DNA from: Sclerodactyla briareus
Lineage: Eukaryota; Echinodermata; Holothuroidea; Dendrochirotida; Sclerodactylidae
Length of the DNA: 64,000 bases
Direction: 5' to 3'
Assembly (NCBI GenBank): GCA_026419785.1
Contig: JAODTK010000999.1
Coordinates: 558,001-622,000 of the forward strand
Positions within the stretch are counted from its first letter, which is position 1. Each line of letters begins with the position of its first letter. This document shows positions 23,181-33,423 of this stretch, piece by piece. A model generated the notes under the pieces. It made no database searches. It saw nothing but the letters and a program-made list of their open reading frames with translations, and was not told the DNA's origin. The translations under genes and the position numbers were made by a program.

Positions 23181-26039
23181 TGGTATATATACTGCATTTG
23201 ACATCGAGATGGGATTGGAGTAAGTTGAAACTGAATGTCACCGGCCAATCATGAGAATATCAATGCTACTATTATGCTTCCTTCCTCATAAATTGTTACT
23301 GTCTATTGAGGAGTTCCCTTACTACAAGTCACAGCATCTGACTTGGACCAATCTATCATCTACCAAGCAATATAAGGTTTGCAGTTTCATTCAGCTAGCT
23401 AATTCCAGGAATTCACCCCTATTAGGATTAATTTATAGAATATTCAGGTAGTACATAAACCACATTTCTCATAAGTGAAAGCCCAACACAATATCACACA
23501 GAATGACACTGTTTGTAAATAGCACTTCTGCGTCTCCAGGACTAGTTTTCATGTTTTAAGTACTATTGCCCTGTGCTGTTAAAGCATTGAAGGTGTCCAA
23601 TCTAAAACAGAGGAGGACTTTCACCTCATATGCTGCCACCAGCTCCTGAATAATCAACATATTCTGAGTTATAAAGTTTTCTTATTCACCAGAAAGGCCA
23701 ATCTTTACTGTAATTTACAATAGGCAATAAATACATGAGTGAACATACCATGTAATTGTAATCGGATGAACATATGATAGACAGGGAAAAGCAGTTATCC
23801 CATTATACAGGATAGCCAATAGGGACATTCACCTCTCCTGGAAAATTGCAGTTGCCATCCCCTTTATAATTTAGAACAAATGTAAAGACAATGTTTTGTA
23901 CAGGATTAGGTAGATGGTTCAGTATGAATTAAATTCATTAGGGAAGAAATTACATTTCTAACCTATAAGCTAAGTTTAGACATTTGGTGAGATCTCTGAT
24001 CAAAATATGAATGTGAATGGTTGAAAAGGACCATTGATAGAAGTTTTTTTTTGCATTCAATCCATGTCAATGTTCCATGGATCTCCTGCATTAGCAGACA
24101 GTTTTTGTTTTAACGACAATCTCTCCATTGATGGCGAGGAATTTAATATTGATAGGTAGGTAATTAAAGTTCGACAAGACATCAACACCTGCATGTTATG
24201 TAGTCTTTTTTGATACCATATTCCTTCTAAAAGTTTGCTGCGCTTGCAAAAAAAATTAGAATGGGTGCTAATGAGTAGCTCAGACCCCCACACACCCACA
24301 TTTAACCTCGCATTAAAGATATACACGCACATTACATACACAGTAGGCTACATTATTGTTTGCACTATGGCCTGCAATGTCCCTGATCATGGAGATATAT
24401 GTGTTTCAGCCCTACTACCTGCACTATTGTCCTTAACCCCCTGTTATGGCAATTTATAAGCGATGTACTTTTATCACTAACGTTTGCGATACCACCCACC
24501 AAGCTGCAGGATCTGGCATATTCTTGTAGCTGGCAACCCCGCCATTCCGCCTTCACTGGATCGTCGCAGAAAGAGATCTACAAATCTGTCTTAAGTAGTT
24601 GACTTTTAAAGTTTCATTCAGCCTTTGATTGTAAATGGATGCCATCGATCAATACCTCATCTACAAGAAGAACTTCAGTCAAAATTACAGGACTCATATC
24701 ATTTCTATTCTTAGAGATCAGTCCGTGGATTTTCGAAGAAGCCAGCGGGCCGCAACAAATGTATATGTTTCGCCACAGAGACTTATCCCACAAAATTACA
24801 ATTTTAACCTCAGAATATGGTTCAATAAGAATTTCTCCAAGTGGTACTTTTGTATCAATCAATGCAATAGATTACTACAGTATGGGTAGCTTATTGGCTG
24901 GGAAAGACATGAAAAAAAGGCTGAATGGAACTTCAAGTAATAGGTGTACTGCAAATGTTAGTGGTATCAAGTAAGTGGTACTTGAGTGGTAAGTAAGTGG
25001 TAAGTTTATTGTGCAATGAATTGCAAATGATGATGTAGATATAAAGTGTTTGCACAGTAAAGGCATGTCTAGTATGATCTTGTTGTTAAGAGAACGCTGT
25101 AACAAATATCAGCCTTTAGCCTGCAGGCCAAATCGGGCCCAAGAGGCCAATTTGGAGAACTTGACGGAACATGAAGTATCCGGGCCCGCGATCAGCTATC
25201 TTGGCAGAATACATTCCCCACACCACAGACAAGACCACGTGAGCCGTAGAGGCGAGTAAGGCTCTCATGGATCAATATTCAAAGTGAAGCATATACTGAA
25301 CGCCCCACCCCCAATCCCCCCCCCCCCATGAACTTTAGTTGACCGCCGTTAGAGGCTCTCTGCTTCTAATATCAGATTACACGATAACGATACATACTTT
25401 AAAATGTCCTATTGAATAACACGAAGATAATGATTTTTTCTGTCAAATGAACTTTACTTATGCAACCAACCTTTTCTCCTCTCCCTAGATTATGGCCAGC
25501 CAAAGATAATCCACGCTTACCAAACAGTATTGTACCAATATTATATAGTGATGTTTTTATATTTTTTAAATGGGAAAATATTATCCCAATCCAATATTGA
25601 CTCCCTTATGGGGTTAATGCAAAAGGACACAGTCATTACCACCCTGGTATATAAATGACAAATTATTGATAAAAGAAATGGTTTAGGTTTGTTCTAGCTA
25701 AAAATATAGTCACAAACCCATGCCACATAATGTCCTCCTACTCTCCAATAATAACCTGAAACTGATTTTTGAAGAATTGTGCAGGACTTTTGTCATACAG
25801 TTGCAGGCTCTGTCCACAAGGTTTTTTATTAAATGCACAGTTGAAGGATTTGAACTAGTTGATTGGAGGCCACATCCTCTGTTATAGCACAAGAATAACA
25901 CTTGAATAAATACAGCGAAGCTGTAACTCATGTGAGTGCTACTGCGAATGGTCCAATCACTCAGTTCAAGTGTGGCTATAATGCCAGCATGATTTCATGA
26001 AACATAACAAATTTTCTGCAATGAGAGGAGAGAAATTTC
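23181..26039. other. Intronic sequence, nothing recognised
   Basis: AT-rich sequence without clear repeats apart from a small AAGTAAGTGGTA reiteration near 24970-25005 and a C-run near 25315. Open frames up to 111 codons on either strand show no motif. Confidence 0.5.
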
Positions 26040-26232
26040 CTGTCCTGTGCCTCTTTGGTACCTTATTGCCTACCATCGTTTGTCCCTGTTCCAATCTATT
26101 GTTGCTGAGCACCCAATGAGAAGGCAACAGGTACTATTTTTAGTCTTTGGTATGACCCGACCGGGGTTCAAACTCATATATTTTGGGTGGAAGGCTGAAG
26201 CACTACCAACAGTGTGAACCACTCAGTTAACA
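26040..26232 (-). mobile_element. tRNA-derived SINE (minus strand)
   Basis: Read on the minus strand, the head TGGTTCACACTG...AGTGC and a B-box-like GAGTTTGAACCCCGG resemble RNA polymerase III promoter boxes. They are followed by GTCGGGTCATACCAAAGAC and a body with GGGTGCTCAGCA and GAACAGGGACAAACGATGG. The same ordered blocks occur on the plus strand at 37688-37905, which supports a SINE family. Confidence 0.6.
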
Positions 26233-26734
26233 TGAAAACATTCAGAACTATTAAATTACCATTCAAATCCAAGGAACACATAAGATAATGTTCTATATAG
26301 TACCTACACTAGAAAGCTACACACACTCTAGCAACAAATGGCAATACTCAACTAGAAATTGGAATAATCATCATAATGTACGCCTGCAAAATTTCACACC
26401 GTCTCTCAGAATGGAGCAATAACCTTCCATCTTCTTAACTGTAACCTGAGATACAACAAGGAACACTGGTGACATTCCTAATGGCATGAGAGAAGGAGTG
26501 AAATGTTATCATTAGGTTGCCACAATCTCCCCCCCCCTCCTTCCCCTCCCTCTCGCCTGCTACAGGCTGCTATGGTGATCAATCTCAGTGACAGGCAATC
26601 ATGTACTACACAGATACCAAAACAGTTCACTCTAGTCCGCACGCTTTGGGGGCTCGCCGAGGGATACTAACAGTCAATATCCATTGACAAAGAGTAGAGC
26701 TGGCTAACAAGCGCAAGTCACAACGTCTTGATAG

Positions 26735-26965
26735 CTGCAGACAGCAAAATTCCTGTGGCGAATACACTGCATGTTCTTCACCAATCCACATTTATTGTTT
26801 GTCCACATTTAATTGACCTTTTACTGAACATCTGTCATGACCATGGAATGGCTTGGAACATGTCTACCACATGGCCTAATATTTGATATCAGTGCCCAGC
26901 ACAAAGTACCCAACTGAATATTCCTAAGTCACGTATATTAATCTATCTGTATGCAACAAAACCCA
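26735..26965. repeat. Dispersed repeat, intact relative of the copy split at 62661
   Basis: AATACACTGCATGTTCTTCA, CCACATTTATTGTTTG, TTTAATTGACCTTTTACTG, GGAATGGCTTG(G)AACATGTCTA and AGTACCCAACT appear in the same order and orientation at 62455-62661. The homology continues after the hAT element, at 63961-64000. This copy is the uninterrupted version. Confidence 0.75.
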
Positions 26966-28009
26966 ACATGTGGAACAACTCTTTCTGGCTCACCAGCCAA
27001 CAATCTAGGGTGAGATGTGATGACAGACAAATCCTTTTCCCCTGGACAATAGGTTTTATTGTCAACTAGGCTGCGGACCTGGACCTTCTGACAGATCAGG
27101 TAAACACTGCTCAGCAGAGGGATGGAGTAATGTAAACAAACCTGTCTCATAGTCAGAGAGCTCATTGGAAGTTGGAAATTGGGGTAATTGATTGGATTTA
27201 ATCAAAATCTAATCACACTATGCGAACATAAATGTAGATCCGCTAGCCAGTAGCGAGCTTCATCCACCTCCCAACCATTTCAAACTGACGCATGTACGGT
27301 TTAGAAGTTTTGAATGAACATGAGAACAGAACCGACGAACTAATCGAATCGAACCGAATGGACGGAAAGACATGATACCTTGTAGAGCTGCTCTCCCGCA
27401 GCTAAAGAAAGTGGGGGGAGGGGAATATAGAGAGGGTGAGTGGTGAGGGGGACAATGTAAGAACAATGTGTGTAAACTTCCCAATGAGGCTGAGCTAAAC
27501 AACATTAATTGGGGTGTGGGTGCATCAATTCCCCTTGACTCCTGATAGGAGTGTACTATGGGATGGCAGCCGAGAATAATTCATGATTCAGCTGCAACCA
27601 TTTGGATACTAGCCAGAGAATGAAAGTACCATCTCGGAAGAAGATCACTATGGGACAGCAATCCCTCCATATTGGATCAACCAAACTTCTGGGCAACATG
27701 CCCCTACAGATGCACCCCTAGCTCTAAAGGGGTGGACTATAATAAACTTGAAATACAATATAACATTGCACAGTTGATGTAACATCAAACATTATCTATC
27801 TGGATGAGCCATCTCATTTGAGAGTGGTTCACTATTCCCTCAACCAATGGGAAAATTTCAAATTTAACCTCCAGGTTCAACAAGTCAATAACACTAAATT
27901 AACTGGTCAACCCTTTAATTATGACAAAATTCTAAATTATGGAAATGGACACTGACATCTGCTTGACGAGTGCAGTTGAACATTCCTTTGCTCTAACTTT
28001 TAGATATAC
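26966..28009. other. Intronic sequence, nothing recognised
   Basis: AT-rich sequence with no repeat that I can match elsewhere in the window and no open frame with protein-like features. Confidence 0.5.
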
Positions 28010-29160
28010 AATATAGACAATATTAGAAATGTGCACATGCCCATAGTAGTCTCTCTCACATAAAAATCCTAGCCTCTCCCATGGATGACCTCTTCTGAGG
28101 CCATTCAGAATGTTTTTCACCACTTATCCCATGCACAACCCTTCTCTAATCTTTTCCAATGTGACCCTTGTCTCACCTGGTAATCATTCATACCCACTCT
28201 TTCTCTCAACTGACCTCCTCTAGAGCCATCCAGAATGCTGTTCACTTGCTTTCCCACCCACACATCCCCTGCCTCTCCCACTGTGACCATCCTCTCACTT
28301 AATGATTATTACATCTTTCCTATATCTGGATGGCCTCCTCTTGATCCATTCAGAATTTTGTTCACCTATTTTCCCATGTTCACCCTCTCTCATCTTCCTC
28401 CCATGTGACCCGTGTCTCAACTGGTAATCATAGCCATCCCTTACTCTCAACTGACCTCCTCTAGAGCCATCCAGAATGCTGTTCACCTGTTATACCACCC
28501 CCAACTCTCCCCTGATCTCTTCCAATGTGACCCTTGTCTCACCTGGTAATCATAGCCACACTTTCTTTCAACTGACCTCCTCTAGGGAGTACCAGAATGC
28601 TGCTCACCTGTTATACCACCCCCAACTCTCCCCTGATCTCTTCTAATGTGACCCTTGTCTCACCTGGTAATCATTCATAACCACTCTTTCTCTCAACTGA
28701 CCTCCTCTAGGGAGTACCAGAATGCTGCTCACCTGTTATACCACCCCCAACTCTCCCCTGATCTCTTCCAATGTGACCCTTGTCTCACCTGGTAATCATA
28801 GCCACACTTTCTTTCAACTGACCTCCTCTAGGGAGTACCAGAATGCTGCTCACCTGTTATACCACCCCCAACTCTCCCCTGATCTCTTCTAATGTGACCC
28901 TTGTCTCACCTGGTAATCATTCATACCCACTCTTTCTCTCAACTGACCTCCTCTAGGGAGTACCAGAATGCTGCTCACCTGTTATACCACCCCCAACTCT
29001 CCCCTGATCTCTTCTAATGTGACCCTTGTCTCACCTGGTAATCATTCATACCCACTCTTTCTCTCAACTGACCTCCTCTAGGGAGTACCAGAATGCTGCT
29101 CACCTGTTATACCACCCCCAACTCTCAACCTGATCTATTCCAATGTGACCATCATATCAC
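28010..29160 (-). repeat. ~122-bp minisatellite derived from the adjacent kinase exon
   Basis: On the plus strand the anchor CACCTGGTAATCA recurs at about 28057 (diverged), 28174, 28296, 28418, 28540, 28661, 28786, 28907 and 29032, then at 29158 as the splice donor of the kinase exon (periods 121-126 bp). On the minus strand each unit reads CATTCTGGATGGCTCTAGAG or CATTCTGGTACTCCCTAGAG, then GTCAGTTGAGAGAAAG, GGCTATGATTACCAG, GTGAGACA and intron-like GGGTCACATTGGAAGAGATC. This parallels the exon's ATACTGGATGGCACC, GAGAGGAAGGTGGC, TTACCAG/GTGATATG and GGTCACATTGGAATAGATC. So the array amplifies the 3' half of the exon (WMAPE...VERKGGYDYQ region) plus ~60 bp of its downstream intron. Confidence 0.8.
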
Positions 29161-29295
29161 CTGGTAAATCTAGCCACCTTCCTCTCTACAGCGCCACTTA
29201 TGGTGCCATCCAGTATGAGTACCGCCATGAACGATTTCTCTTCCGAGATTGTTTTTTTTTTTATGGGTGATTGGGGCAGAGGGACACAACGTCAG
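29161..29295 (-). CDS. MAP4K3: MAP4K-like kinase exon: DFG to P+1 loop (indel-rich)
   Basis: The acceptor TTTCCAG precedes CTGAC, which completes an Ala codon with the G ending the 36.8 kb exon (Ala-Asp of ADFG). The order is that of the activation segment: CTGCCCCAATCACC (SAQIT), ACAATCTCGGAAGAGAAATC (TISKRKS), GGTACTCATACTGGATGGCA (GTPYWMA), then GTAGAGAGGAAGGTGGC (VERKGG) and TTACCAG before GTGATATG. An 11-A run replaces the expected ACCGCA, several single bases are missing, and TAA stands where the Glu of APE is expected. The exon is 135 bp against an expected 125. Either local sequencing noise or true decay; minisatellite copies nearby preserve GGCTATGATTACCAG, showing what the 3' end should be. 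Confidence 0.75.
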
Positions 29296-29639
29296 CTGGA
29301 AAGTCCAACATGGATATGACAGGATGTGATAATACCTCTCATTTTTCCAGTGCTCATGGTAGGTCACTATTGGTCCATGGGGACACTTACACAAAAATCA
29401 TTACCCAAGTCACCAAAAAATGAATTATCATAGTACTTTGGTTACTTTGACACTCCAGAGAATCCAGTGCTCACCTGAAGACCTGAACTGACAGCATTAT
29501 GGAAAGATGCTCATCCAATGATTGGGACTGCTGCCTATCTGCTGATGAGAGCAGCCGGACTGCATGAACTAGTGCAAGAGTGCACGTGATGTGAGATTTA
29601 TGAAATTGCGCCCATCACCAGTTCACATGTCCTAGCTAC

Positions 29640-30225
29640 CAACATGTCATGCATAGGCCATTGCAGTAGCATTTTACTAAAGCAATGTAACAGTAGACAA
29701 CAAGGACTTCAAGGCTACGACCTGATACTGCAACCCCTACAGAATGCACTCACCAGCTTTCAGTCAGCTAAGTCATCTCCACCTATTGCTGGTTTCCCCC
29801 TTATCCACTTGACTTTCAGGAATCGTCATACATCCTAAAACACTTCACTGCACCTGCAATCTGAGCAAATAAAACCTTCCGGTGACTGCAGACTAGCAGC
29901 ATTCTAGAAACACTTTGCAATCTATTTGCAAGTACCAACAGTCAGGCACAGGGCCATTGCAGTAGCATTTTACTGAAGCAATGTAACAGTAGATCAACAA
30001 GGTCCTCAAGGCTGCGAGCCTGATACTGCAACCACTACAGAATGCCTCACCAAGGCTTTCGGTCAGCTAGATCAGCTCCACTCTGCATGGTTTCACCCTG
30101 TTCCCTACTGGACTTTTGAGGAATGATACATCCATCCTAAAACTCGTTCCACGCACATGTATTCGCAACTAACACTTCCAGGTGATGCAGAATAGCAGGC
30201 TATGACCGTAATTTGCGCGCTCGAC
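29640..30225. repeat. Two-copy tandem duplication, 296-bp period
   Basis: GGCCATTGCAGTAGCATTTT starts at 29656 and again at 29952, followed in both by GCAATGTAACAGTAGA, CCTGATACTGCAACC, CTACAGAATGC and a tail with CATCCTAAAAC and AATAGCAG/CTAGCAG. Indels separate the copies. Non-coding. Confidence 0.85.
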
Positions 30226-30549
30226 GTGCGGCGGCATTTATAGCAACATTTTGCAATCACGATGGTTGTCTGATTTCCCATCGATTGCATTTGGATTCAG
30301 GCCTATGTCATTCATTGGCATCCATGGAGTACAAATTAACTTATTGACATCCGTCCCCTCCAATCTCTCCATTTGAATAAGTAAATTGAAACATAATGTA
30401 ATCTAAATGCATGGTTGTTCAACACATTGCAGAGAGGCTGAACTGGTCTCAATCTGACCAAGAACTATCTAGGAATCTGTCTCCTTCTCTTCACTTGGAT
30501 CAGTAATGTGTTTGATAGTGGCTTCCATGTATGAAACAAGTTAATTATA

Positions 30550-31532
30550 TCCCTGCGACATTGGAGGTGTCTGGGGATATATGGTTTGGGTGTATCGCCG
30601 CCGCCACCGCCACCGTCCCAGGCTCCGTCGCCGCCGCCGGAAACTTTAGCCTAAGCGCAATAACTCTTCAACGCTTTATCGATTGATCTGAGACTTGGAA
30701 CACATGTCCGTCCTAGTGGAATCTCTGGATGAGTTCGAAAGTGGGGCATAACTGCACATTTGGGGGTGCTAATTGGCCATAATTACATTGAAATTGTCAG
30801 TAGGATTTGAACATACTTGGTGGGTAGGGACTATAGTTGATTCCGAAAATGTGGAGGTCATATCAAGGTCATCGAAGGTCAAATTGGCATAAATTTATGC
30901 AATTTTTCAAACTTCGTCAGATTTCGAAACTTGGTGGGTAGGGACTATAGTGGATCCCGAAAAATGTGGAGGTCATTTCAAGGTCATCGGAGGTCAAATT
31001 TGTGAAATTTATGCGATTTTTCAACTTCATCAGATTTCGAAACTTGGTGGGTAGGGACTATAGTTGATCCCGAAAAATGTGGAGGTCATTTCAAGGTCAT
31101 CGGAGGTCAAATTTGTGAAATTTATGCGATTTTTCAAACTTCGTCAGATTTCGAAACTTGGTGGGTAGGACTATAGTTGATCCCGAAAAATGTGGAGGTC
31201 ATTTCAAGGTCATCGGAGGTCAAATTTGTGGAATTTATGCGAATTTCCAAACTTTGTCAGATTTGAACGAAACTTGGTGGATGGGGGCTAAATTTTTTCT
31301 ACACAAAGTTCGGAGGGCAAGTCATTTCAACAAAGCCATCGTGTGTCAAAATTTTGCAGTAATATCTATGTCCTATTACTTCTATGGATTACAACAAAAC
31401 TTGGTGGATGAAGTTTATCTTGGTTTCTGACCGTAATGGGGGTCTTTATGGGGCTGTTAGATACTTCTTCCCAATGATTGCTCAAAAGCGGGGATGTACA
31501 CGTGGGCGGGTTTCCCGCCTACACATGTCTAG
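30550..31532. mobile_element. Helitron-like non-autonomous element, second copy
   Basis: It starts TCCCTGCGACATTGGAGG after an A. A CCGCCGCC(A)CC segment and GCCGCCGGAAACTTTAGCC follow, then ACTTGGAACACATGTCCG as in the 18861 copy. It ends GTGGGCGGGTTTCCCGCCTA, then CACATGTCTAG: a GC-rich hairpin directly before CTAG, as at Helitron 3' ends. Five ~114-bp monomers (anchor TGGGTAGGGACTATAG at 30821, 30936, 31048, 31162 and a variant at 31278) form the core; each contains GGTCAT.TCAAGGTCATCG.AGGTCA. The core differs from that of the 18861 copy while the ends are shared. Confidence 0.6.
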
Positions 31533-32355
31533 CTCCTCCCTTCTGTTCACCATGATAGTGGTTTGGCTAGCAGCATCTATTGACCTTGTTTTCAGTAAGG
31601 AGCCCTGGATCGTCTCTACTCCAATGCTACGAGGAGCTTCACCGAATGGCATAGGCTGCAGTTTGGCAAACTATGCTAAGCAGTTCTAGAGTTGAATAGA
31701 TTCAGGTTGCTGAGAACCATATGATTTAGGCTTTAATATTCATTCATTGTCACTACAAACTGGAACTTTGCTAATGTTTATAGATGGAAGTCATGTTTGT
31801 TTGATGGTAGTTGTGATATTAGGCTTGTGGATGGTTGGACAGAATCAACGAAATAATAACCCTGGAATGTCTAGAAGTGCCTTAAGGTAGAAATTGAGAC
31901 ACCCTTTTATTGGCCTCTAGAATTCTGCAGGTCTATTTGAACCTCACTGACAAAAGGAAGATCTTCTTGGACTGGATTGATGGTTTTAAATACAATTGAA
32001 AGTAGTCTACAGGTTTATCCAGCCCACCATCTACAATGCCTGTGGCTGATAAACAGTGCACCTGACCCGATTATGGACCTTTCTGGTTCAGAGCACTTTC
32101 TTAGTATTTGACCTACTCTATCCAGTTACTATAGTGGCAGGGTTAGTAAAGTAACAGCTTGAATTACAATTGTCCGAGAGTACCAGGATGTTTGCTCAAT
32201 CTTAAGGGAATAATAAGGTTCTTCATGACAAGGTAAACACACATCTATCAAATCTAGCCAGTTGTCAGTTAATTGATCCAATACTATGGAAATAACTATC
32301 TGGATTGTTGAACTCTAATTGTATGCAACTTTACCAAGAACAGGGAAAGACCTTT
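31533..32355. other. Intronic sequence, nothing recognised
   Basis: AT-rich sequence between the Helitron-like and hAT elements; no coding or repeat signal detected. Confidence 0.5.
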
Positions 32356-33423
32356 CTCCTAACTAGGGCTCTACTGAATTGACTTTTTCAAATGCAGAAT
32401 CCAATGCCGAATGTTTTCCTTTCCAACATTAGCCGATGTTCGATCCAATCCGATGATGGACGGCAGGAACTATTACGAACATATGTGACCAGTTGGTTTT
32501 GTTCATTGGGTCAGTGTACCGGCGTAATGTTATGTCTCTTGAGAACCTCTTGAAGAAGTGAGCATCCACACCCTTCAGATGTAATCCATTTTAAACAATA
32601 TTGATAAAACAATTGATCACAATCAGCTGAACGTTTCATAAAGAAACCTTGATATTGGGAGCGATTCGATCACTAGTTTGTGTTCTACTAGCGTTTATGC
32701 GCTAAAGTTAATGTGATTCACGTAACAGCTGAAACTTGTTGTCACGTGCTGCACTTGAGTAATTACATTTTAAGTGCTCCAAAAATATTATGATGTCTGG
32801 CATACCCTCCACTACTCAGTACAGCCTCGTCAGTGCTGCTCTGAATTAATTACATTTGCGTGCTTCAAAAATATAGCGATGTTTAGTGCAGAGTACCTAC
32901 TGTAGGTTTCGCATATATTCCGCAGTTCTAACGAGAGGATCGATTTGTTGATGTAAACCGTTTCTGAAAGAGTGTTCCGGTGCTATAAAAACACAGGGTG
33001 TTTACGGTGCACCGGTACACAACAACAGCCTACTTGTCTGCTAGTAACTTTTGTGGTGCCCTGGGGTTACCACGGAAACGTTCGTATTTTACATCGGAGA
33101 CTTCTGTATGCGTGTGTACATGTACTCATCGAGAGAGCTGATTGGCTACGCTCGTGTTTGGCTCCATTCCACTTTCTCTGATCTGAGCGTGTATTTGAGG
33201 ACTTCCGGCCAGCGGTACACATTATTATACAAATATACATGTATTAGGAAGTTGCGACGGGATCGAACTAGAGCAATGCATATACAGGCCGCGCCTATAA
33301 TTAATACGTCATACGTACGTCATGCAGGGGGTGCTATTAGATATATATTCAGATCGGAGCCACGCTCAGAATAGTGAGTTTAACTGACAGCGGAGGGGAT
33401 GGAATTTATAAATAAATTCTGAC

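Noticed and set aside
28010-29160. CRISPR-like array or functional alternative exon cluster
   Set aside because: The whole unit repeats with no unique spacers and the sequence is eukaryotic. The copies lack a pyrimidine tract before their possible acceptors and carry frame breaks, so use as mutually exclusive exons is not supported.
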